19,314 bases of DNA from positions 1 through 19,314 of the forward strand of contig JAPLBK010000108.1 of assembly GCA_026392775.1 (NCBI GenBank). The letters are read 5' to 3'. A program made the translations under genes and the position numbers. The DNA comes from Actinomycetota bacterium (GTDB lineage Bacteria > Actinomycetota > Actinomycetes > Nanopelagicales > Nanopelagicaceae). Each line of letters starts with the position of its first letter. Position 1 is the first letter of the stretch. The notes under the pieces are model-generated. The model was not told the DNA's origin and did no database searches. It was given only the letters and a program-made list of their open reading frames with translations. Below, one piece after another: positions 9,311-16,037 of this stretch.

Positions 9311-9789
9311 ATCAACTCTTCTTTTTTAATAGGCGGGATATTGCGCGCAGTTAAAACAACGGAAATAAAGGCTGCAACCACGATTGCAGTATCTGCAATA
9401 TTGAATATAGGCCAATGTGGCAGTTGCATCCAATCGATAACATGACCCCGCAGCAATCCTGGCTCTCTAAAAATGCGATCTGTCAGATTTCCTAAAACCC
9501 CACCCATCACTAAGCCTAAAACTACTGCCCATCCCTTTGAGGTCAGTGCAGGTGCGTAATAAGCAATTGCGATTAATACGGCGATTCCAAAAAGAGAGAG
9601 AAACAAGGTTGCCCCTGTAGCAAATGAAAAGGCGGCGCCAGAGTTTCTAATGAAGTTGAGTTGGAAGAGTGAGCCGATAATTTTTACTGGACCACGATTG
9701 GATAAATATTCCACTGCCCAGATTTTGGTAGCTAAATCTGCAAGCCAGATCAGCCAGGCAACACCTAAGAGTGTGCGCCACACGCGCAC
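9307..9789 (-). CDS. lspA: Lipoprotein signal peptidase (signal peptidase II)
   Basis: This inner-membrane aspartyl protease removes the signal peptide of diacylglyceryl-modified prolipoproteins. It has 160 residues with four hydrophobic segments (about 8-25, 56-80, 86-102 and 130-148). Conserved features are FIRNSGAAFSF near 46-56, GNLTDR at 100-105, the catalytic aspartate Asp119 in HVIDW and the second, Asp133, in FNIADTAI. The start is a GTG at 9789, only 2 nt after the upstream TraR/DksA-like gene stop. The ribosome site is weak (GGAAG about 15 nt away), so expression may depend on coupling. The C-terminus ends KKEELI and overlaps the pseudouridine synthase gene by 4 nt. Confidence 0.96.
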   Translation of the reverse strand: MRVWRTLLGVAWLIWLADLATKIWAVEYLSNRGPVKIIGSLFQLNFIRNSGAAFSFATGATLFLSLFGIAVLIAIAYYAPALTSKGWAVVLGLVMGGVLGNLTDRIFREPGLLRGHVIDWMQLPHWPIFNIADTAIVVAAFISVVLTARNIPPIKKEELI

Positions 9790-9791
9790 TG

Positions 9792-10568
9792 TTAGCGCCG
9801 TTCTTCCTTCTGCTTACAGATCATGCACAAAGTGGCCCGTGGGAATACTTGTAAACGGGCCTTACCAATTGCACTTCCGCATTCTTCGCAGTTTCCATAG
9901 CTCTTAGAGTCGATTCGATCCAAGGCACGCTCTGTTTGCAAAACCATGTCACGGGCATTAATCACTAGTGACATCTCATGTTCGCGTTCAAAAGTTTTCG
10001 TTCCAGCATCTGCTTGATCATCTCCAGCACCTTCACCAGATTCTTGAATAAGGGAGTCCATCTCTAATTCAACCTTAGCTAGCTCAACACGAAGGCGAGC
10101 CAACTCTTTAGAAATCTGAGTACGAATGCTCTTTAGCTCTACTGCAGTCCATGGTGATTCACTATCACTGACAACGATGGGTGTTGGAGCAACTTTGATT
10201 GGCTTAAGTGGCGCAGCCTTCTTTCCACTTTTAACTGGGCGCGGTGGTGGTGGCATTACCAATCGGCGCTCTTCAACTACTGGCGCAGCAACTGGCGCAG
10301 AAATTGTCGAGACTGAAACTGTTTGAGATTTCTCATCAACAGTCAAAGTTGTCTTAGATGGAAACGGCTTACCTGGAGCTTTTTTAACCGGAATGCGCTT
10401 TACCGATGCTTTTTTAGCTGAGGACTTCTTTTTAGGAGCCTTTTTGGCTGCCGCTTTCTTAGATGAAGCCTTTTTGGCGGGAGCTTTTTTAGCTACCTTT
10501 TTCTTTGTAGGAGCCTTTTTGGCAGCAGCCTTCTTGGCTGATGCTTTCTTGCTCGGCTTCTTAGGCAT
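9792..10568 (-). CDS. TraR/DksA-type C4 zinc-finger protein with histone-H1-like Lys/Ala tail
   Basis: This is a probable RNA-polymerase-interacting regulator of the TraR/DksA superfamily, 258 residues. Residues 1-70 hold 28 lysines and no acidic residue, arranged as repeats of the AAKKAPxKK kind, like histone H1 tails. Residues 71-138 are a proline-rich linker (MPPPPRP at 105-111). Residues 140-220 predict as a coiled-coil hairpin whose turn carries acidic residues Asp183, Asp184 and Asp187. Residues 227-251 form the zinc finger, Cys227, Cys230, Cys248 and Cys251, with the GKARLQ...FPRATLC signature between. The ATG at 10568 has AAGG 8 nt upstream. It heads the lspA-rluD-dnaE train and diverges from ileS. 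Homologues with basic tails occur beside lspA in other actinobacteria. DNA or rRNA contact by the tail is inferred. Confidence 0.9.
   Translation of the reverse strand: MPKKPSKKASAKKAAAKKAPTKKKVAKKAPAKKASSKKAAAKKAPKKKSSAKKASVKRIPVKKAPGKPFPSKTTLTVDEKSQTVSVSTISAPVAAPVVEERRLVMPPPPRPVKSGKKAAPLKPIKVAPTPIVVSDSESPWTAVELKSIRTQISKELARLRVELAKVELEMDSLIQESGEGAGDDQADAGTKTFEREHEMSLVINARDMVLQTERALDRIDSKSYGNCEECGSAIGKARLQVFPRATLCMICKQKEERR
10359..10568 (-). repeat. Imperfect Lys/Ala codon repeat encoding the basic tail
   Basis: The first 70 codons of the TraR/DksA-like gene are an imperfect repeat, visible on the plus strand as recurring GCCTTTTTGGC-like and GCTTTTTTAGC-like units. Unit length varies (mostly 9-11 residues), so it is low-complexity coding DNA, not an exact tandem array. 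Such tracts change length easily by slippage. The opposite strand reads as a hydrophobic open frame only because AAG/AAA lysine codons become CTT/TTT. Confidence 0.75.
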
Positions 10569-10638
10569 GTCGCGAACCTTAATGCCCTTACGGGGCTGTT
10601 ACCAATTAGCCACGGGCCTAATTTGCCTTAAGTAGGCG

Positions 10639-10645
10639 ATAGTAT
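10639..10645. promoter_or_regulatory. Overlapping divergent -10 elements (candidate)
   Basis: The seven bases ATAGTAT contain TAGTAT on the plus strand (10640-10645), facing the ileS T-box leader, and TACTAT on the minus strand (10644-10639), facing the TraR/DksA-like gene. Predicted starts would be near 10652 (plus) and 10632 (minus). No strong -35 box is visible at 17-18 nt in either direction. If both are used, polymerase binding is mutually exclusive. Placement is inferred from the consensus and the divergent gene layout. Confidence 0.35.
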
Positions 10646-10651
10646 TGAGCC

Positions 10652-10845
10652 ACTACCGCATATGAGCATTGACGGGGCCATCACCTCACGAGTTTGCTAG
10701 AAGAAATGGTGAAAACCATATAGAACTAGCTGTGGATAGAAAATCTAAGTGGCGTGAATTTCACGCAAGGCGGGTGGTACCGCGAGATCTGCGCCAGCAG
10801 GTCACGTCCCTCCAGAGTTGTTTTCCTACTCGTGGAGGATTTTTT
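10652..10845 (+). promoter_or_regulatory. T-box riboswitch, tRNA-Ile specific, ileS leader
   Basis: This leader senses uncharged tRNA-Ile and controls ileS. The diagnostic core GGGTGGTACCGCG lies at 10772-10784; TGGT (10775-10778) is complementary to the ACCA 3' end of tRNA. An ATC isoleucine specifier at 10680-10682 is followed by A. GGGG (10674-10677) can pair with CCTC (10684-10687) around it, giving a very short Stem I. Next comes a stem, GCTAG (10696-10700) with CTAGC (10726-10730), enclosing ATGGT-GAAA-ACCAT (10706-10719). A Stem III hairpin GCGTGA/TCACGC follows (10752-10766). GGG of the core can pair with CCC at 10808-10810 to form the antisequestrator. The short Stem I fits the translational T-boxes known for actinobacterial ileS. 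The exact 5' end is inferred. Confidence 0.93.
10809..10845 (+). promoter_or_regulatory. Shine-Dalgarno-sequestering hairpin of the T-box, followed by U-tract
   Basis: CCTCCA (10809-10814) is perfectly complementary to TGGAGG (10833-10838), with GAG/CTC able to extend the stem. The 3' arm contains the ileS ribosome site GGAGG, 7 nt before the ATG at 10846. In the alternative fold the 5' arm is partly held by the T-box core, freeing the ribosome site. Six U residues follow the stem (10840-10845) and touch the start codon, so the hairpin could also act as an intrinsic terminator. Which mechanism operates cannot be read from sequence. Confidence 0.85.
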
Positions 10846-13800
10846 ATGTCGTTTCGCGCAATCCCAGCAGCTGTTGATCTGCCTGCCGTCGAACATACGA
10901 TATTAAAGTTCTGGCGCGATAATGAGATTTTCGAAAAAACTGTTTCTGCCCGTGAAGGCGCACCTGCATGGATGTTTTATGAAGGTCCCCCAACTGCAAA
11001 TGGAATGCCAGGAACTCACCACATTGAAGCGCGTGTTTTTAAGGATGTCTTTCCGCGCTTTCACACAATGAAGGGAAAGCATGTAATCCGCAAAGCTGGT
11101 TGGGATTGTCATGGTTTGCCAGTTGAAATCGCTGTTGAAAAAGAGTTGGGCTTTGCCGGTAAAGGTGATATCGAAAAATATGGAATTGCAGCATTTAACG
11201 AAAAGTGCCGTGAGTCAGTACAACGACATGTTGGTGCATTTACAGACATGACACATCGCATGGGCTTCTGGGTTGATTTTGATGAAGCGTATTGGACCAT
11301 GTCACCTGAATATGTTGAGAGTGTGTGGTGGTCTCTTAAAGAGATCTGGAAAAAGGGATTACTCGTTCAAGATCATCGCGTTGCGCCATATTGCCCGCGC
11401 TGTGGAACTGGACTCTCGGACCATGAATTAGCACAAGGCTATGAAACAGTTACAGATCCTTCGGTTTATGTTCGCTTCCCCATTACTTCTGGCGACTTAG
11501 TTGCACTGAAGGCCAGTTTCCTCGTCTGGACAACGACTCCATGGACCTTGGTATCAAATACTGCAATTGCAGTTCATCCAGAAGTGGGTTATGTGGCTGT
11601 TGAAGTAACTGTAGATGAAGTCAGTGAAGTACTAGTTGTTGCTGAGGCGTTATTAGAGAGCGTTAAGGGTGAGAAGAAGATTGTGAAGAAAATGCTCGGA
11701 AAAGAGCTAGAGCGCACAACATACAAGCGTCCCTTTGATTTTGTAGAGATTCCAGATGCGCATTACATTGTTCTTGCAACCTATGTAACAACAGAAGATG
11801 GAACTGGGCTAGTCCATCAATCACCAGCATTTGGTGCTGATGACTTGGTGGTGTGCCGTGCATATGGTTTGCCGGTCGTAAATCCCATTGCACCAGATGG
11901 ACACTTCTTAAAGGAAGTGGAAGTTGTCGGCGGAATCTTCTTTAAAGAGGCCGATAAACTCTTGGTGAAAGAGTTAAAGGCCCGTGGAGTTCTCTATAAG
12001 CACCAACCATATGAACACACATATCCTCATTGCTGGCGCTGTCACACGCCTTTGATGTATTACGCGCAACCATCCTGGTACATCCGCACCACTTCAATTA
12101 AGGATGCTCTTCTTCGCGAAAATGCAGCAACAGATTGGCATCCAGAGACAATTAAAGAGGGCCGTTACGGTGATTGGCTCAATAACAATATTGACTGGGC
12201 CCTTTCCCGCAATCGTTTTTGGGGCACTCCCCTACCTATCTGGCGCTGTGAAAACACGCATGAGATCTGCGTTGATTCGCTAGCTGAATTAGGCGCACTT
12301 GCTGGTCAAGAACTCTCGAATTTAGATCCACACCGCCCATTTGTTGATGACATTACTTTTGCATGCGCGCACTGTGATTCCACGATGGTGCGCGTGCCTG
12401 AGGTAATTGACTGTTGGTATGACTCTGGAGCAATGCCATTTGCTCAATGGGGATACCCGCACAAGCAAGGCTCTGTTGAAAAGTTTAAAGAGTCCTACCC
12501 TGCCGACTTTATCTGTGAAGCTATCGATCAAACACGTGGCTGGTTTTACACTCTCATGACAATTGGAACTCTGGTCTTTGATAAATCCTCTTATAAGAGT
12601 GTTCTTTGCCTTGGACATATCTTGGATAAAGATGGCCGCAAAATGAGTAAGCACTTGGGCAATGTTTTAGAACCAATCGCACTGATGGATCAACATGGCG
12701 CAGATGCTGTTCGTTGGTACATGTTGGCCGCAGGTTCGCCATGGGCAGCACGTCGTGTTGGCCATGATGCAATCAATGAAGTTGTTCGAAAAACTCTATT
12801 GACCTATTGGAACACGGTCTCTTTCCACGCTCTCTATGCCAATGCATCAGCGTTTGATTTAAGTCAGCGCACAAAGGTCGCAGATAGACCACTCATGGAT
12901 CGCTGGATAATCTCTGAACTCAATCTTTTGATTGAGGAAGTTGACGCAGCCCTGACTGATTTTGATTCACAGGTTGCAGGACGCGCACTAGCTAGATTCA
13001 TCGATGATCTTTCTAACTGGTATGTGCGCCGATCACGACGCAGGTTCTGGGACGGAGAGGCCAGCGCCCTTTCCACTTTGCATGAGTGTTTAGTAACTCT
13101 GACTCAACTTCTCTCTCCTATGGTGCCATTTATTACTGAGCAAGTCTGGCAAGAGTTAGTTATCCCAGCAGATTCATCGGCAGTTGCTTCAGTGCATCTC
13201 TCTGATTTTCCAGTTGCAGATTCAGCAGTGATTAATCGTGAATTGGGAAACCAAGTGGCATTGACTAGACGCATCGTTGAACTTGGCCGTGCATCACGTG
13301 CAGAATCTGGCATAAAGATTCGACAGCCATTGGGCCGTGCACTAATTGCAGCAAGTGGATGGGCAGCATTGCCAGAACAGATGCGTGAGCAGATTGCAGA
13401 TGAACTCAATGTGATTGATTTGCAAGATATCGCTAACGCTGATGGAGATTTAGTAGATATTTCTATTAAAGCTAACTTCAAAACACTCGGTGCCAAATAT
13501 GGTGGCGCGGTTCAAGAGATAGCTAAGGCAATCGCAGCAACTGATGCAACTACCCTTGTAAAAACACTTCGCGCCGCTGGAACAACCCAGCTAGGAATCT
13601 GGGAAATTGCTCTGGATGATCTCGTTGTAACCGAAGTACCAAAGACTGGCTGGATGGTTGCCTCACACGAAGGCGAGAGTGTGGCACTTGATCTAGAGCT
13701 CACTCCAGCACTTATTGCTGCGGGGCATGTGCGTGAAGTAATTCGATTTATTCAAGAGCGTAGAAAGAGCGATGGTTTTGAAATTTCAGATCGCATCGAT

Positions 13801-13959
13801 GTGAAATGGAATGCAACTGCACAAATAGCAAGCGCAATTGCCAGCGATGAAGCTCATATTAAGGATGAAGTGCTAGCACTATCTATGGTTCAAGACTCAA
13901 CACTTGCAATTGAAGATAATGAACTTGGAATTGCTATCAAACTTACTAAAGCGAGCTAA
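10846..13959 (+). CDS. ileS: Isoleucyl-tRNA synthetase IleS
   Basis: This class I synthetase charges tRNA-Ile with isoleucine in the cytoplasm, 1037 residues. The ATP-binding HIGH motif appears as GTHH (56-59) within PPTANGMPGTHHIEARVFKD, and the second motif is KMSKH (599-603). The editing domain lies between, with WTTTPWTLVSNTA at its edge. Cys pairs (YCPRCG with Cys183/Cys186, CWRCHTP, CAHCDS) look like internal zinc sites. There is no C-terminal zinc finger of the E. coli IleS kind, which suggests the eukaryote-like subtype also seen in Streptomyces. The start is the ATG at 10846 with GGAGG 7 nt upstream. An in-frame TTG at 10669 would translate the T-box RNA and is rejected. The 3' end overlaps the convergent yggT by 14 nt. 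Confidence 0.97.
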   Translation: MSFRAIPAAVDLPAVEHTILKFWRDNEIFEKTVSAREGAPAWMFYEGPPTANGMPGTHHIEARVFKDVFPRFHTMKGKHVIRKAGWDCHGLPVEIAVEKELGFAGKGDIEKYGIAAFNEKCRESVQRHVGAFTDMTHRMGFWVDFDEAYWTMSPEYVESVWWSLKEIWKKGLLVQDHRVAPYCPRCGTGLSDHELAQGYETVTDPSVYVRFPITSGDLVALKASFLVWTTTPWTLVSNTAIAVHPEVGYVAVEVTVDEVSEVLVVAEALLESVKGEKKIVKKMLGKELERTTYKRPFDFVEIPDAHYIVLATYVTTEDGTGLVHQSPAFGADDLVVCRAYGLPVVNPIAPDGHFLKEVEVVGGIFFKEADKLLVKELKARGVLYKHQPYEHTYPHCWRCHTPLMYYAQPSWYIRTTSIKDALLRENAATDWHPETIKEGRYGDWLNNNIDWALSRNRFWGTPLPIWRCENTHEICVDSLAELGALAGQELSNLDPHRPFVDDITFACAHCDSTMVRVPEVIDCWYDSGAMPFAQWGYPHKQGSVEKFKESYPADFICEAIDQTRGWFYTLMTIGTLVFDKSSYKSVLCLGHILDKDGRKMSKHLGNVLEPIALMDQHGADAVRWYMLAAGSPWAARRVGHDAINEVVRKTLLTYWNTVSFHALYANASAFDLSQRTKVADRPLMDRWIISELNLLIEEVDAALTDFDSQVAGRALARFIDDLSNWYVRRSRRRFWDGEASALSTLHECLVTLTQLLSPMVPFITEQVWQELVIPADSSAVASVHLSDFPVADSAVINRELGNQVALTRRIVELGRASRAESGIKIRQPLGRALIAASGWAALPEQMREQIADELNVIDLQDIANADGDLVDISIKANFKTLGAKYGGAVQEIAKAIAATDATTLVKTLRAAGTTQLGIWEIALDDLVVTEVPKTGWMVASHEGESVALDLELTPALIAAGHVREVIRFIQERRKSDGFEISDRIDVKWNATAQIASAIASDEAHIKDEVLALSMVQDSTLAIEDNELGIAIKLTKAS

Positions 13960-14227
13960 CTAATCCCATGAGTAATTGAATTCCAAAAAAGAGAACAATG
14001 AAACTTAAATCCAGGCTGACTGCGCCTAGGCGAAGTGGCGGGATGAAGCGTCCAACAAATGCCATTGGCTTATCGGTGATGCTGTAAACAAGTTCAACAA
14101 GCATTAGGCCAATACCTTTTGGTCGCCAGTTACGTGCAAACATGCGAACATAATCAAGAATTAGCCGTGCGAGTAGCGCAAAAAGAAATAATTGCAGGAC
14201 GTTAGCAAGTAAGGCTCCGATGCGCAC
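13946..14227 (-). CDS. yggT: YggT-family (YlmG) integral membrane protein
   Basis: This is a small membrane protein of 93 residues with two hydrophobic segments, about 5-24 and 70-91. The intervening loop holds SITDKPMAFVGRFIPP, the YggT family signature region. The molecular role is not settled; the gene usually sits with sepF and yggS in the ylm cluster, and homologues have been tied to division and osmotic stress. The start is a GTG at 14227, 5 nt after the sepF stop, with no clear ribosome site, so coupling to sepF is likely. The last 14 nt overlap the 3' end of ileS on the opposite strand. No divIVA gene follows, unlike in many actinobacteria. Confidence 0.9.
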   Translation of the reverse strand: MRIGALLANVLQLFLFALLARLILDYVRMFARNWRPKGIGLMLVELVYSITDKPMAFVGRFIPPLRLGAVSLDLSFIVLFFGIQLLMGLVSSL

Positions 14228-14232
14228 TTAAA

Positions 14233-14691
14233 TCAGCTCTGGTTAAAGAAACTTGCCTGTGCTGCAGCTGACTTATCTTCAACATCGATTGAAACATTTG
14301 CAGGAGACAACAGGAAGACCTTCTTTGTTACTCGCTCAATTGTTCCGTGCAAACCAAATGCAAGTCCACTTGCAAAGTCAACTAAGCGCTTGTGCTCTGA
14401 CTCATCCATATCAGTTAAATTAATAATGACTGGATTGCCTAAACGAAAGTGCTCACCGATTGTGCGGGCCTCGTTATAAAAACGTGGGTGCAATGTGACA
14501 ATGCGATCTAGAACAGGTAAATCTAATTGCGGTGCCGCATCTACTGAAGAAACTTGACGAGGTAAGCGCGGTTTGATTCGCACTTCACTTGATGTCGTTG
14601 CTGCAGAGGTTGTAGCGGCAATTGGTGTATCGAATTCTGGGTCGTCCATCAAACCTAAGTAGTTCGCAACCCGCTTGAGTGCATTAGCCAT
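14233..14691 (-). CDS. sepF: Cell division protein SepF
   Basis: SepF is a membrane-binding protein that anchors and bundles FtsZ at midcell. It is the main FtsZ tether in actinobacteria, which lack FtsA. The protein has 152 residues. Residues 1-15 (MANALKRVANYLGLM) form the expected amphipathic membrane-binding helix. Residues 20-58 are a Ser/Thr/Ala-rich linker. Residues 62-132 are the dimeric core, with VIINLTDMDESEHKRLVDF and a GTIERVTKKVFLLSP end. The ATG at 14691 has no good ribosome site; TACCTT is placed for a leaderless transcript. It lies 21 nt after yggS and 5 nt before yggT. Its partner ftsZ is three genes upstream. Confidence 0.95.
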   Translation of the reverse strand: MANALKRVANYLGLMDDPEFDTPIAATTSAATTSSEVRIKPRLPRQVSSVDAAPQLDLPVLDRIVTLHPRFYNEARTIGEHFRLGNPVIINLTDMDESEHKRLVDFASGLAFGLHGTIERVTKKVFLLSPANVSIDVEDKSAAAQASFFNQS

Positions 14692-14697
14692 ATGACA

Positions 14698-14703
14698 AAG
14701 GTA
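14698..14703 (-). promoter_or_regulatory. Candidate -10 element for a leaderless sepF transcript
   Basis: The minus strand reads TACCTT, a TANNNT match. Its last base is at -7 if transcription starts on the A of the sepF ATG. The gap after yggS has no convincing Shine-Dalgarno near the start. The -35 region is weak. The match is less strong than that at hisD, so this is a tentative call. Confidence 0.3.
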
Positions 14704-14712
14704 CCTGCAGCC

Positions 14713-15381
14713 CTAACGCGAACCCAGGATTTGGCTACCTATGCGAATATGTGTCGCACCATAGGCAATCGCCTCTTTAAAGTCCCCACTCATGCCAGCT
14801 GATAACTTCTCTGCCTTTGGAAAATCGGCCATAAAAGCCTTATGTATTGCTGATAATTTGGAAAAGGCAACTGTGGGATCAACGCCTAAAGGGGCAACTG
14901 CCATGAGCCCTTGAAGTCTGTGGGTTGCAGATTTTTCAATCGCCTGGGCCAATTCATAGAGCTTTTGCTCACTGACTCCCCCGCGCCCCACTGAATCATC
15001 AAGTGAAACCTGACAGAAAATATCCAATGGATGCAGGGCATTTTTCTCAATCACTTCAAAATGTCGAATCTCATCCAATGAATGAATAACGTTGGCCCAA
15101 GAAGTAATTGATTTCAACTTATTACTTTGAATCTGACCTTGAAAATGCCAAGTTCCAACCACAGCTGCAGCCTTTGGCGCGGCATCTGAATCTCTGTTCT
15201 CGCCAAAGTGAGTGATTCCAAGATCACGCAAAATCTCAACATCACTGGCTGGAAAAGTCTTAGTAACAGCAATCAGGGTTATCTCATCTAGGGATCTACC
15301 AGCACTTAACGCAGCCTTTGATATCTGATCACGAACAGCCTCTAAATTTGAAGTGATCTCACTTCTGCGATCTATAGCCAC
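14713..15381 (-). CDS. yggS: YggS/YlmE-family PLP-binding homeostasis protein
   Basis: This is a PLP-carrying single-domain barrel protein that keeps PLP and amino-acid pools balanced; no enzymatic reaction is firmly established for the family. It has 222 residues. Lys41 in AVTKTFPASDV is the PLP-binding lysine. Other signatures are HFGENRDSD, WHFQGQIQSNK (usually HFIGxLQxNK), SVGRGGV, LSAGMSGDFKEAI and HIRIGSQILG, which grip the cofactor phosphate. The GTG start at 15381 overlaps the end of pgeF by 10 nt; the ribosome site is weak, so coupling is likely. It sits in the usual actinobacterial place between the laccase-domain gene and sepF. Confidence 0.94.
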   Translation of the reverse strand: MAIDRRSEITSNLEAVRDQISKAALSAGRSLDEITLIAVTKTFPASDVEILRDLGITHFGENRDSDAAPKAAAVVGTWHFQGQIQSNKLKSITSWANVIHSLDEIRHFEVIEKNALHPLDIFCQVSLDDSVGRGGVSEQKLYELAQAIEKSATHRLQGLMAVAPLGVDPTVAFSKLSAIHKAFMADFPKAEKLSAGMSGDFKEAIAYGATHIRIGSQILGSR

Positions 15382-16031
15382 ACCACACCCGCATTTCTAC
15401 CTGTGATGTTATGGCGACGATAAGAGAAATACTCATCATCTTCCAGGGTGCATCTTGATGTTGCTTCATATGTCACACCATGGGCCACTAAGTCAGCTAT
15501 CAAAGCTCTAGGAAGATCTAGTGCTGGCGTTAAGTTATTGGTCAATGACGTCGCGGCCGGATGTTTGGCGCTTACTTCATCTGCTAAATCCTGTGGAACT
15601 TCATAACACCGCCCACAAATAGATGCACCCAACTGGGCATGAATCTGACCAGCACCCAGCTTTCTCATTGCGTCGAGCGCTTTAATTGCAACCGAGTTCA
15701 TAAGCCCACGCCTACCAACATGCACCGCACCAACAACAGTTGATGAAGAGAGCAACAGTGGAATGCAGTCTGCAACTATCACAGCTAACGCAATTCCTGG
15801 AAGCGTAGTAATGAGTGCATCACATGTCGGATCATCACCTAGTGTTTTTACTTCGACAACTTCATCCCCATGCACCTGATTCATGAACTGAACAGGCCCA
15901 GTAATTTTTGCTAAGAGTTGACGATTGGTTGCAACGCTCTCTGCGTCATCACCAACGTGTTGGGCCAAGTTCAATGACTCATAGGGCGCAAGGCTCGCGC
16001 CATTGCGCCTAGTAGTAAAAACGCTAGGCAA
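15372..16031 (-). CDS. pgeF: PgeF/YfiH-family multicopper-oxidase-like (laccase-domain) protein
   Basis: This family is annotated as peptidoglycan editing factor and as a zinc-dependent purine nucleoside phosphorylase/adenosine deaminase; the true cellular role here is uncertain. It has 219 residues, slightly short. The three metal ligands are visible: His54 (NQVHGD), Cys89 (VADCIPLLL) and His104 (AVHVGRRG). The ASICGRCYEVP stretch at 136-146 is diagnostic. The HAGWRG motif of proteobacteria appears as HVGRRG, as I recall for actinobacterial members. The start codon is TTG at 16031 with AAGG 6-7 nt upstream, 6 nt after ftsZ; no ATG or GTG gives the FTTRRNGASLAPYESLNL start. It overlaps yggS by 10 nt. 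Confidence 0.92.
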   Translation of the reverse strand: MPSVFTTRRNGASLAPYESLNLAQHVGDDAESVATNRQLLAKITGPVQFMNQVHGDEVVEVKTLGDDPTCDALITTLPGIALAVIVADCIPLLLSSSTVVGAVHVGRRGLMNSVAIKALDAMRKLGAGQIHAQLGASICGRCYEVPQDLADEVSAKHPAATSLTNNLTPALDLPRALIADLVAHGVTYEATSRCTLEDDEYFSYRRHNITGRNAGVVWL

Positions 16032-16037
16032 TTGCCC

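Noticed and set aside
10393..10635. Plus-strand 80-residue hydrophobic repeat frame that looks like a membrane peptide
   Set aside because: It is the antisense of the Lys/Ala tail: lysine codons AAG/AAA read backwards give CTT/TTT (Leu/Phe). No ribosome site, and the coding strand protein is clearly real.
10669..10845. 59-residue N-terminal extension of IleS from a TTG
   Set aside because: The stretch is T-box RNA with conserved core and hairpins; the ATG at 10846 has a proper GGAGG and gives a normal IleS start.
13104..13496. 130-residue minus-strand frame inside ileS
   Set aside because: Ser/Ile/Ala-rich antisense shadow of the ileS C-terminal region; no ribosome site, no family resemblance.
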